Made by a program: the position numbers and the translations under genes
DNA from: JASSUD01 sp031963045
Lineage (GTDB): Bacteria > Pseudomonadota > Gammaproteobacteria > Burkholderiales > Burkholderiaceae
Length of the DNA stretch: 64,000 nucleotides
NCBI GenBank assembly: GCA_031963045.1
Contig: JASSUK010000032.1
Span: 1-64,000, forward strand
Direction of reading: 5' to 3'
Notes under the pieces: model-generated
Databases searched by the model: none
The model's input: the letters and a program-made list of their open reading frames with translations, nothing else
Told to the model about the DNA's origin: nothing
Shown here: piece by piece, positions 1 to 7,603 of the stretch
Numbering within the stretch: position 1 is the stretch's first letter
How the letters are laid out: every line of letters starts with the position of its first letter

Positions 1-915
1 ATGCAACGTCAGGATTTCCAAGCAGTCGAAATTCTGTTGGCACATCAGGCGGATGTCACCCTAACGAATCAGCACAACCAGGATGCACTTGAGCTCGCTT
101 TTGCTGATACATGGATGTTTGCGATACTCGCCAATTCTATCAATCTACCGCAAGTGACTTGGAGCGTTGCGAACAGTCATAGAAATAACCGGATCAGCGT
201 TATCAAGAAACTGCTATCCAGCACGAACAAGGATCATAACTATCTGTATGAACTATTGACCAGCGTAGTGAACACCGGCTCCGTTGCCAATGCAAAACAA
301 TGCATCGTGCTGTATCAGCGGCTCTACCCCGACGCCCCCTCGCTGTTGGAATTAGCTTATCAAGCTTATCGGCGCTCAGAAGAGCCGGAACAAGCAACCC
401 ATGCGCGCGTTTTAAGCTGGTTATTAGAGAACCACAGCAACCCCTATACAGCCTTCAACAGCAAACTGGCTGAAATCAAGACGGAGCCCAGGCTAGGTAA
501 AATTTACCGAGATTGGTATGACAAGCAATGGGAGACGCTCACCCAGCACCTCAACCAGAACCTTCAGTTCAATGAGATCGATGACGTTTTGGAGATGTTG
601 AATACGCTGATGCCTCAAATAGAAGCCAGTTGTGAGCAAACTAAAACATACGACGACGCATCCTGGGTGCTGCTGTTCCTATTTTTTGAGAGGGTGATAA
701 CCGCCCCAGTCAGCAACATGACGCCTAAAGCGCTGATAACCGCCATACAAAGCGCAGCCACACTCCCTAGGCAAGCCCTTATCCGTAAAGTAGTAGAGCA
801 ACCGTATTTACAAGACCTCATGACGAGTCAAGTCTCTCTGCGCAGCAGCTTCGACACATTCATGACGAGTCAAGCTGCTTTGCGCAGCAGCGTCGACAAA
901 TGTGTGATTCTCTAG
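1..915 (+). CDS. Ankyrin-repeat protein with C-terminal CaaX-type motif (5' end probably outside window)
   Basis: The first ~40 residues read like the second half of one ankyrin repeat and the start of another (VEILLAHQADV...NQDALELAF). The frame is open at base 1, so the gene probably continues upstream. The rest (about 45-270) is alpha-helical-looking with no family I recognise. Near the end a 14-residue unit (xMTSQxxLRSSxD) is repeated directly, with ATG codons at 820 and 862 exactly 42 bases apart. The last four residues are Cys-Val-Ile-Leu (C301-L304), which fits the eukaryotic CaaX prenylation signal; a final Leu is the geranylgeranyl type. Legionella AnkB is a known ankyrin effector lipidated this way by its host. 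The SecA-like gene starts 10 bases after the stop, so the two are probably co-transcribed. A host-directed effector role is inference; no secretion signal is evident. Confidence 0.75.
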   Translation: MQRQDFQAVEILLAHQADVTLTNQHNQDALELAFADTWMFAILANSINLPQVTWSVANSHRNNRISVIKKLLSSTNKDHNYLYELLTSVVNTGSVANAKQCIVLYQRLYPDAPSLLELAYQAYRRSEEPEQATHARVLSWLLENHSNPYTAFNSKLAEIKTEPRLGKIYRDWYDKQWETLTQHLNQNLQFNEIDDVLEMLNTLMPQIEASCEQTKTYDDASWVLLFLFFERVITAPVSNMTPKALITAIQSAATLPRQALIRKVVEQPYLQDLMTSQVSLRSSFDTFMTSQAALRSSVDKCVIL

Positions 916-925
916 GATGATTTAA

Positions 926-3250
926 ATGTTAAATGCAATAACTCCTTTAGCTAATAGGGCTCATCACTATATAGCCCCCACTCACACGGAACAGGACACG
1001 TTGCAGATCGAAACGACACTAGCAATAAAAGAAGTCAGAAGTCCAGTCATCGAGCCTGTACGGCAAGTTAAGCCTTGTGATTTCAAAGCAAGCTATCAAG
1101 AACATCATTTAGATGGCATTTTGACTGCATTTCGGGGGCCAAACAGTCAGGTTCAATATCCTCTTGGCAATAAAGCGATTCAGACTATCAAAGAGCAACT
1201 ATTATTAGTCAGAAACTTCGAGCAGAAAATCCAGGATTTTTCTGTTGCTCAGTTAAAGGAATTAATGAGCAGTATCAAGCAAGTACTCCATCCTTCCAGC
1301 CACACTTCATCCAATTTACAGGAAGAATCTATATGCCAATTGCTAGCCATTGCCAATCGCGTATTCCCTCAATACTTTAACTTTGAGCCCTATCATGTGC
1401 AAATCCTGGCGGTACTTGGAATCCTAGCGTCAAAGGAGAATTTTAAAGGGTGTTTGGCCCAAATTAAAACCGGCGAAGGAAAGTCTACTGTTATAGCGCT
1501 GCTGGCACTCATTCTGGCCTATCAAGACAAATGTATCGATGTGATTACTTCTACCGAATACCTGGCAAAAAGAGACGAACACAAATACAAGCTATTTTTT
1601 AACTTCTTCGAAATAACGACGTCTCATATATGCGATAAACCACTCACACCCGATCATTTTTCCGGGCAAATTGTGTACGGTACTAATTACAACTTTGAAT
1701 TTTCAGTTTTATTCGACAAGTTCCATTTAACCGCTAATCGAACTTTATACAACGATAGAAGCAATAGTCGGCCATTTCATGTAGTCATCGTCGATGAAGT
1801 GGATAATATGCTGCTGGATAAAGCTTCCAATTCCGCACGAATTGCCTACCCAAGTCAAAAAAACTTAGCCGCTTTATATCCCATTATTTATGATTATGTT
1901 GAAAAAAAATGTTCTGCTTTGAAAAAGCCAGACATGGACATCATTTCAGATTGTGCCGTGTTAGTTACACAGTATGAGCTCTCGAAAACACAGTTGGAAG
2001 AATTCATCGATAGCGCCTATCGAGCCTGTTTTAAATATACATTGGATGAACATTACTGCCTAAGGAAAAAAACTGAGCAAACCGAGCGTTCCAGACAAGA
2101 TGAAAACCTTGATGTGGTCATTATTGATAGAAATACCGGACGGTTATCTGGGGGCAGCCGCTGGCAGTATGGCTTACATCAATTTCTTGAATATAAGCAC
2201 GGTTTGCCCATCCAAGAGGAAACTTTAACCTTAGGTGCCTTATCACACCCGGCATTTTTTGCTTACTATGCGGAAATTTACGGCGTAACCGGCTCATTGG
2301 GCGCGGAGATTGAGCGCAATGAGGTTACCGAGATGTACGGTTTGACAAGCTTTGACGTACCAACCCATAAGCCATCACTCAATAAGCAATTAACAACCAT
2401 CATCTGTGATGAAAAGCCAGCGTTTAATAGCGCTCTGCTCAGCGAAGTATTAAACACGATCAAAGCTGCACGGCCTTGTTTGATTTTATGCCGTTCCATA
2501 GCGATGAGTCATATCCTCTATCAATTAATCAAACCGGAAGTGTCTGATATTCGACTTTTAAACGATGTGCAAAATGAAGATGAAGATTTTTTGGTAGCAA
2601 ATGCAGCGCATAGCGCCTCGGTAACCATTGCGACCAATGCTGCAGGTAGGGGTACGGATATTGCTGTCTCAGCAAAAGCGGCAAAAAATGGCGGCTTACA
2701 TGTGGTATTTACTTTTTTCCCAAACAGCGAACGTGTTGAAATACAGGGAGCTGGGCGCGCTGGACGCCAGGGGAATCCTGGTAGCTACAGGATTATCGTA
2801 CCCCATGACGATGAATTACTGCTAAATACCGGCGGTGACAAGATTCAAGCGCTCATAGCATTAATGAAAATAATGCTTGAGAAAGAGTCATTAACCAGTA
2901 TCCAGTACGCGGCCATTCATTCATTACTTTCAAATAACGGCGGCGACAAGGTTGAAGAACTCAAAGCATTAAGGAATATGATGGTTAAGGAAGAGTCGTT
3001 AGCCAGACGTAAGCACGCTAACATTCATTTAGCTCAGCATCATATCCTGGAACACTTCTGGAATGACTTTCAGAATACATTCTCTACCTCCATCAATAAA
3101 CATGCCATATTAAACAAGTGGGCAGAATTCTATACTGATCTGGATAACATCAAAGTTAATGTAGAGCATGACTTTGATATAACCTTGTTGAACCACAGGA
3201 ACAAGCTCAATAGGTTGTTTGATCATTTTATGAAAAGTCTCACCGCCTGA
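926..3250 (+). CDS. SecA-like DEAD motor ATPase, divergent, not housekeeping SecA
   Basis: 774 residues. SecA-type motor motifs are present in order: Walker A TGEGKS (~182-187), a TSTEYLAKRD motif Ia, Walker B VDEVDN (~289-294), a GLHQFLEYKHGL stretch, VTGSLG, motif V ATNAAGRGTD (~569-578) and motif VI QGAGRAGRQG (~606-615). The N-terminal ~100 residues do not look like SecA. The C-terminal end is short, with no Cys-rich zinc tail for SecB and no clear helical wing domain. After the motor, a 36-residue unit beginning N-x-G-G-D-K is tandemly duplicated (from ~634 and ~670). Housekeeping SecA is ~900 residues, so this is a second, specialised SecA-family ATPase. It follows the ankyrin/CaaX gene by 10 bases. 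Its substrate is unknown; a role in virulence or export is inference. Confidence 0.8.
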   Translation: MLNAITPLANRAHHYIAPTHTEQDTLQIETTLAIKEVRSPVIEPVRQVKPCDFKASYQEHHLDGILTAFRGPNSQVQYPLGNKAIQTIKEQLLLVRNFEQKIQDFSVAQLKELMSSIKQVLHPSSHTSSNLQEESICQLLAIANRVFPQYFNFEPYHVQILAVLGILASKENFKGCLAQIKTGEGKSTVIALLALILAYQDKCIDVITSTEYLAKRDEHKYKLFFNFFEITTSHICDKPLTPDHFSGQIVYGTNYNFEFSVLFDKFHLTANRTLYNDRSNSRPFHVVIVDEVDNMLLDKASNSARIAYPSQKNLAALYPIIYDYVEKKCSALKKPDMDIISDCAVLVTQYELSKTQLEEFIDSAYRACFKYTLDEHYCLRKKTEQTERSRQDENLDVVIIDRNTGRLSGGSRWQYGLHQFLEYKHGLPIQEETLTLGALSHPAFFAYYAEIYGVTGSLGAEIERNEVTEMYGLTSFDVPTHKPSLNKQLTTIICDEKPAFNSALLSEVLNTIKAARPCLILCRSIAMSHILYQLIKPEVSDIRLLNDVQNEDEDFLVANAAHSASVTIATNAAGRGTDIAVSAKAAKNGGLHVVFTFFPNSERVEIQGAGRAGRQGNPGSYRIIVPHDDELLLNTGGDKIQALIALMKIMLEKESLTSIQYAAIHSLLSNNGGDKVEELKALRNMMVKEESLARRKHANIHLAQHHILEHFWNDFQNTFSTSINKHAILNKWAEFYTDLDNIKVNVEHDFDITLLNHRNKLNRLFDHFMKSLTA

Positions 3251-3265
3251 AGCAGGAGCTTTGGG

Positions 3266-3391
3266 CTACTCGGCCACCCATATCAGAAGTTTGAGTCGAG
3301 TGCCTCTGCGATTGCAAAACGCAAACGCCGCTCCTTCACACGGCTTATGTCCTAGCGCCTCTTGCACATGCTGCGAGAGGCCATCAATACC
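3266..3391 (-). pseudogene. IS66-family TnpB (Orf2) fragment
   Basis: On the minus strand an open stretch of 41 codons plus stop reads GIDGLSQHVQEALG... then AFCNRRGTRLKLLIW. This is the hallmark start of IS66-family TnpB proteins (R-x-G-x-D-G-L ... F-x-x-R-R-x-x-x-K-L-L-x-W). The normal protein is ~115 residues, so the start and the C-terminal half are missing. The fragment abuts the recombinase remnant at 3391 with no gap, a junction between two decayed mobile genes. The identification is by recalled family motif only. Confidence 0.6.
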
Positions 3392-3552
3392 TCGTCAAGC
3401 GTCAAGAGAAGATGGGCATAACAATGTGCCATCTATCTGCATATTGCCCCCCAAGCTCCCTCCTTAAGTACACGATCAGACGTTTCTGCCTGTATGTGCC
3501 AACTGGCCCAGGTATGCCGCAAATCGTGCCAGCGAAAGTCCTTGAGATCTAA
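3391..3552 (-). pseudogene. Tyrosine recombinase (phage-type integrase) C-terminal remnant
   Basis: Minus-strand reading gives DLKDFRWHDLRHTWASWHIQA, then VLKE/ELGG after a frame change, then a MAHCYAH stretch in another frame. This matches the catalytic H-x-x-R box (HDLRHTWASWH) and the downstream LGG...RYAHL region of tyrosine site-specific recombinases. At least one frameshift and the missing N-terminal part make it non-functional. A tRNA or attachment site that such an integrase could have used was not seen nearby. Confidence 0.65.
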
Positions 3553-3570
3553 AAAAGCAAAAATTAAAAG

Positions 3571-3718
3571 TCAGCGGTACGCATGTTGGGGTTCGTGCCT
3601 CACCACCAACCTACCAAGATGCATATGTAAAAGGGCTTTACCAAGCTCCACCAACCGCAAGAAAAGCAAAGAATGGTAGGTTGGTGGTGAGGCACGAACC
3701 CCAACATGCAGGCCACTG
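3571..3718. repeat. REP/BIME-like inverted repeat, copy 1
   Basis: Left arm 3571-3615 (TCAGCGGTACGCATGTTGGG... to ...CCAACCTACC) and right arm 3675-3718 (GGTAGGTTGGTGG... to ...AACATGC) are inverted copies around a ~59-base spacer. The GGTAGG ends face inward. Both arms carry the GAGGCACGAA core variant. The spacer resembles those of the copies at 44935 and 51841. Confidence 0.85.
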
Positions 3719-3936
3719 CGTCCTTTATGTCTGTGAATCGCACATAAAAATATGTATGTGACTTCGTTCAACAGCACATGTTTTCCCGTTATTTCCTCTA
3801 TGTTTTCAAGAGTGCTCTACTCTTTGTAGTTAACACAGCATATTTTTTATGCACGAAATAAGGCGTGTTGAATCATAAAATCCCCCAATAAACCGCCGCT
3901 TTTAAGTGCGCTTTCATAAAAATAGGGAGAGGAGAA
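3719..3936. other. Intergenic stretch upstream of the first small membrane protein
   Basis: With the remnants and repeat before it, this completes a 686-base gene-free region (3251-3936). This part is AT-rich and must contain the promoter of the gene at 3937. I see no clear -35/-10 pair. The only strong signal is the ribosome binding site GGGAGAGGAG just before the ATG. Confidence 0.4.
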
Positions 3937-4422
3937 ATGACAGCATTGATAACACCCCCCAGCGAAGTGGGCACCCCCCCTTCTTCTGAAATGCACGCTA
4001 ATTTTGGAACAAATACCCCGTTGCCCTCAAATCGGTATACAAACCCACAAAATAGCAATGCATACATCAAAGAATGGTTATCAAATGTAAAAACATCTGA
4101 GTCATCCGAGCAATTACAGCTTGGTCCAAATCGATATAACAATGCAGGGCATCAAACAATAGATCTATCGTCACATAACTCTTCCCATATTTCTATTCCA
4201 GAGTCGCTCGATCAAGCTAATCAGGCTAGCACTTCAAAATCAAAAGCTGAGCGCATTAAGAATGCACTTCCATGGATGAGTGCCGCATTGGGTGTTGCAG
4301 GAATCATACAACTTGGCAGTGCTTCTTCTGCTGCTGCTAATACGCTTCCCCCATTAACCATTAGTGGGTTTTCATGCCTTATTGGAAGCGCATTAGCATG
4401 CTCTTATTACGTTAAAAAATAA
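3937..4422 (+). CDS. Hypothetical protein with disordered N-terminus and C-terminal membrane hairpin
   Basis: 161 residues, start supported by GGGAGAGGAG just upstream of the ATG. Residues 1-105 are rich in Ser, Thr, Pro, Asn and Gln and look disordered. Two hydrophobic segments (about 111-134 and 138-158) follow, separated by only a few residues and ending in a short KK tail. No signal peptide and no recognised domain. The next gene (4796) and the gene at 58654 share the plan of a polar disordered N-terminus plus two close hydrophobic segments, although their sequences are not obviously alike. Chlamydial Inc proteins have a comparable bilobed hydrophobic hairpin, but that parallel is architectural only. 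It is flanked on both sides by palindromic repeats. Confidence 0.65.
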   Translation: MTALITPPSEVGTPPSSEMHANFGTNTPLPSNRYTNPQNSNAYIKEWLSNVKTSESSEQLQLGPNRYNNAGHQTIDLSSHNSSHISIPESLDQANQASTSKSKAERIKNALPWMSAALGVAGIIQLGSASSAAANTLPPLTISGFSCLIGSALACSYYVKK

Positions 4423-4478
4423 ATTGATAATTGGAGAGAAATAACAAAAATAACGGACTATTTAGCAAAGATTAAAAG

Positions 4479-4569
4479 TCAGCGGTACGCATGTTGGGGT
4501 TCGTGCCTCACCACCAACCTACCATTCTAAATGGCGCGTAGGTGATGGTGAGGTACGCCCCATACGCAT
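4479..4569. repeat. REP/BIME-like repeat, copy 2 (right arm degenerate)
   Basis: An intact left arm (4479-4523) of the TCAGCGGTACGCATG...CCAACCTACC type is followed after 11 bases by a degenerate inverted arm (GCGTAGGTGATGG...). Part of the 373-base gap 4423-4795. The rest of that gap shows no recognisable feature except the ribosome binding site of the next gene. Confidence 0.75.
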
Positions 4570-4795
4570 AGGTATATTGTTTACTCAGCGGTATAGCACG
4601 TTTTGCGGAGCATTCTCTCCTCTTTGCAGAATATACCTCTATTGCATTCAGACTTGTCTGTGATGTGATGTCAGCGCGCTTTATTTACTTATCAACCAAG
4701 TAAAATGCTTTGAAAATCAATGAGACGAATGCATGACTGCCTATAAAAATCTACTCAGATTTTATAAGTGTGCATCTGTATATATAGGAGAGAAA

Positions 4796-5305
4796 ATGAC
4801 CAGTATAAAAATGGATAGAACCTCTATCGCAAGCATTACACCAACCATAGCAAGCCTTACGCCAACCTTTGTGGGTCCATACTGCAGTAGAGTAGCGTCC
4901 ATGCGGAGCACTACGTCAACGTATATTGATTTACCTGATTATCAATCAGATTATCTGTCAGAGTATTCCGTAGAGGATAGGATAGACGGTCTTTTTGTTA
5001 GTGAAGATTGTTGTGGGCATGCAGAGGTGTTGTTTACGCTATCTGCACTTTTTGCTACGCTCAGCATTGGAGTGGGTTATACAACATTTACTAGCTATGA
5101 TGACCATAAGCCTGCAGCAGTACCTTTAGCTATTTTCGTTTTACTGACTTTTCTGAGTATAGTGACAGCAGGTTATGGTTTTCATAATAAACATGAAGCG
5201 TATTTGGATAAGCTAGCTGAGCAGCATACTGGATCGCAATCTTCCCTAGAGCTTGAAGAATTGGATCAGATTAGCGTTATAAATAGGGCTTATCTTGTTG
5301 GCTAA
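4796..5305 (+). CDS. Hypothetical protein with paired membrane segments and acidic C-terminal tail
   Basis: 169 residues from the ATG at 4796. I chose this over an in-frame ATG 63 bases upstream because ATAGGAGAG lies directly before it. The N-terminal ~75 residues are Ser/Thr/Tyr/Asp rich and include a tandem heptad (IASITPT-IASLTPT, residues 11-24). Hydrophobic segments lie at about 77-99 and 107-128, followed by a ~40-residue polar, Glu-rich tail. No family recognised. The architecture resembles the neighbour at 3937 and the protein at 58654, suggesting a set of small membrane-inserting proteins. An effector role is inference. Confidence 0.65.
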   Translation: MTSIKMDRTSIASITPTIASLTPTFVGPYCSRVASMRSTTSTYIDLPDYQSDYLSEYSVEDRIDGLFVSEDCCGHAEVLFTLSALFATLSIGVGYTTFTSYDDHKPAAVPLAIFVLLTFLSIVTAGYGFHNKHEAYLDKLAEQHTGSQSSLELEELDQISVINRAYLVG

Positions 5306-5714
5306 CCATTCAGCATTCAAAAGACAACATAAGCTATAAGCACAACATTAGGCATATATTGAAATAGGTAATAGATACATGCTCCACGCATGAATCTGCG
5401 CCTTGATGCTCTACCTTTATCGTGTCATTGCAGGCGGCACTCTGTTTCTCATTTCTCGGTCAAGCTTGGTTAGACTGCGATGTACCAGCGGGCTTTGTAC
5501 CGTTTCCATGCATGGCGTTTGACCACGCCGCTTTGGATCACTCCCCCTCTTCTATCCTTCCTATGCTTTTTTTCTATTCCATTTCAAATGGAATAGTTCT
5601 TCTCCACTAGTAATGCAATAAAACTCCTCAAAACCAAACTAGATATACCCCTTTACTTTATCTTTCAGCGCCCAAAGCGAGGAATAGCCTTGAAAAATAA
5701 AAGATTTTTGGCGC
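5306..5714. other. Intergenic region with a perfect 11-bp palindrome
   Basis: Gene-free between the small membrane protein and the mraZ promoter. The one structured element is CTATTCCATTT-C-AAATGGAATAG at 5574-5596, a perfect 11-bp inverted repeat preceded by a T-run. It could be a terminator or a decayed repeat. A Lys/Arg-rich reading frame on the minus strand (about 5450-5600) looks like a possible degraded gene end, but I cannot name it. Confidence 0.35.
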
Positions 5715-5743
5715 TTGACCAAGGATTCGCATTACTCTAAAGT
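5715..5743 (+). promoter_or_regulatory. Sigma70-type promoter of the dcw cluster (Pmra)
   Basis: TTGACC (5715-5720), a 17-base spacer and TAAAGT (5738-5743) form a -35/-10 pair. Matches to consensus are 5/6 and 4/6. The MraZ boxes begin within the -10 hexamer, which fits repression by MraZ. The leader to mraZ would be ~200 bases. Confidence 0.65.
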
Positions 5744-5781
5744 GGGAAAAAGTGTTTTTAAGTGTAATTTTGTGTAAAAAT
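5742..5781 (+). promoter_or_regulatory. MraZ operator: four GTG boxes at 10-base spacing
   Basis: Boxes GTGGG (5742), GTGTT (5752), GTGTA (5762) and GTGTA (5772) recur at exactly one helical turn, with 5-base A/T-rich spacers. MraZ is known to bind direct repeats of GTGG[A/T]G-like boxes separated by 5 bases upstream of its own gene. Only the first box is close to consensus. The overlap with the promoter -10 fits autorepression. Confidence 0.75.
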
Positions 5782-5955
5782 GCCCCAAAGTGCATAGGAA
5801 AAGTCTATCGGATATATCTGTTTAACAAACAGATTTTTCTTATTTGGCTTAAGAATTCCTGGACCTGCTTACGATTTCTTAGCGGGTTTTAATTTAAAGG
5901 CGGGAGCCACACTCCCCTCCCATTCACTATTTTGAACCCTCCCCAGGAGAAGCAG

Positions 5956-6387
5956 TTGTTTCAAGGCGCGTCTGCGCTCACGCTCGATGCAAAGGGACGT
6001 ATGTCTATCCCTTCGCGTTACCGGGAAGCGCTACAACTTGCTCCACTTACTGGCCGGATGACACTTACTAAGCACCCGGATGGTTGCCTGCTGCTTTTTC
6101 CTCAAAATGCTTGGGAGATTTTTCGGGACAAAGTGGCAAGTCTGCCCATGAATGCGCATTGGTGGCGGCGGATTTTTCTGGGTAATGCTTTAGATATTGA
6201 GTTAGATAGCGCGAGCCGCTTATTAATTAGTGCTGAGTTAAGGCTTGCAGCGCAGCTCGATAAAGAGGTGATGTTATTGGGAATGGGCGAGTATTTTGAG
6301 CTTTGGAATGCGCAGACTTATGCTGCAAAAGAACATATTGCGATGGCTGAAGAGCTGCCCGATACGTTGAAAAATTTCATTTTTTAA
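5956..6387 (+). CDS. mraZ: MraZ, transcriptional repressor of the dcw cluster
   Basis: 143 residues from a TTG start at 5956, preceded by AGGAGAA. The resulting N-terminus MFQGASALTLDAKGR matches the family start, whereas an upstream in-frame TTG at 5932 would add nine residues that MraZ proteins lack. Two AbrB-like swapped-hairpin halves are visible, each with the D-x-K-G-R / D-x-x-x-R signature (LDAKGRMSIP near the start, LDSASRLLIS near the middle). MraZ is nucleoid-associated and binds the repeated GTG boxes ahead of the cluster (here at 5742-5781), controlling cell wall and division genes. rsmH begins 4 bases after the stop. Confidence 0.95.
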   Translation: MFQGASALTLDAKGRMSIPSRYREALQLAPLTGRMTLTKHPDGCLLLFPQNAWEIFRDKVASLPMNAHWWRRIFLGNALDIELDSASRLLISAELRLAAQLDKEVMLLGMGEYFELWNAQTYAAKEHIAMAEELPDTLKNFIF

Positions 6388-6390
6388 CGG

Positions 6391-7413
6391 ATGCCCCTTT
6401 TAAATATGTTTACTGCTCCTAATACCCATTTACCTGTTTTATTAAGCGAAGCGGTTGATTCCTTGGTATGGCGCCCTGACGGTGTATATATCGACGGAAC
6501 TTTCGGACGCGGAGGACATAGCCGGGCGATTTTGGACCGGTTAAATGCACAAGGGCAGCTTATTGCATTTGATAAGGACCCGCAGGCTTACGCTACAGCA
6601 CAAACGATAAAAGATGCGCGTTTTCATATTGTGCATAGCAGTTTTACGGCGCTAGAGCGCGCGCTAGAAATCAGCGGTGTATCGCAGGTGTCTGGAATTT
6701 TGCTGGATCTGGGCGTGTCTTCGCCTCAGTTAGATGATGCAAACCGAGGGTTTAGTTTTCAGCATGATGGGCCGCTGGATATGCGCATGGACACTAGCTG
6801 TGGTTATAGCGCTGCGCAATGGCTAGCTCAGGTCAGTCAGGAAGAATTGGCGCAGATCATTCAGGAATACTCGGATGAACGTTTTGCAAAGCGCATTGCA
6901 AAAGCCATTGTAGAGCGGCAAGCCCAATGCGAAACACTGGGGCCACTGAATCGAACCCGAGAGTTAGCCGAGCTGGTTGCGCGCACCGTGAAAACACGAG
7001 AGCGCGGTCAACACCCAGCAACACGCACTTTTCAGGCTATTCGTATTCATATTAACCAAGAGTTACAGGAATTGCGTGCGGTATTGGAGCCTGCTGTACA
7101 GATGTTGGAACCTGGTGGGCGATTAGCGGTGATTAGTTTTCATTCACTGGAAGATCGCATAGTGAAGCATTTTTTGCAAAAGCAGGCAGGCCTTACAAAC
7201 CGGTTGCAAGATTTAGAGCATAAAGAAATACCTCATAAACAACGGGCCCTTTTACGTCGATTGCCCATTCGTTTAGAGCAAGAAGAAGTGTCCGCGCCTT
7301 TGATAACTATATTAGGCCGTATACGAGCTGGCGAAGCTGAAATTCAAGCAAATCCCAGAGCGCGTTCAGCTATTTTGCGTGTTGCACAAAGAAGCGGTAT
7401 TTCGGGCGATTAA
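6391..7413 (+). CDS. rsmH: 16S rRNA (cytosine-1402-N4)-methyltransferase RsmH
   Basis: 340 residues. The SAM-binding motif DGTFGRGGHS (~residues 34-43), the ILLDLGVSSPQLD block, the RGFSFQHDGPLDMRMD stretch and the late VISFHSLEDRIVKHF motif are all diagnostic of RsmH (MraW). The enzyme N4-methylates C1402 of 16S rRNA together with RsmI, tuning decoding at the P site. It follows mraZ by 4 bases as the conserved second gene of the cluster. An internal ATG (M6, FTAPNTHLPVLL) could be the real start, since the ribosome binding site is weak; this changes only five residues. Confidence 0.96.
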   Translation: MPLLNMFTAPNTHLPVLLSEAVDSLVWRPDGVYIDGTFGRGGHSRAILDRLNAQGQLIAFDKDPQAYATAQTIKDARFHIVHSSFTALERALEISGVSQVSGILLDLGVSSPQLDDANRGFSFQHDGPLDMRMDTSCGYSAAQWLAQVSQEELAQIIQEYSDERFAKRIAKAIVERQAQCETLGPLNRTRELAELVARTVKTRERGQHPATRTFQAIRIHINQELQELRAVLEPAVQMLEPGGRLAVISFHSLEDRIVKHFLQKQAGLTNRLQDLEHKEIPHKQRALLRRLPIRLEQEEVSAPLITILGRIRAGEAEIQANPRARSAILRVAQRSGISGD

Positions 7414-7603
7414 AGATATACCCTACCTCAAATTAAGCTATATCAACAAAGGCTGCGAGGCACTTGTGAGCAGATCAATTTTGAGTGCTGAGGTAGGCTT
7501 CGTGTCTATATATTTTTGAATGCAGCCTCTAATTAATACCTACCCTTTCACCGATTTAAGCAGATTTTAAACAGGCTCTCATAACGCCCTGAAAGGTTCA
7601 ACG

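Noticed and set aside
3261..3679. Short plus-strand frames over the mobile remnants
   Set aside because: They are antisense to the IS66 and integrase remnants, which explain the sequence better.
5422..5610. 62-codon plus-strand frame upstream of mraZ
   Set aside because: Begins at a poor non-ATG start and has no similarity I recognise; the minus-strand reading looks more like a decayed gene end but cannot be named.
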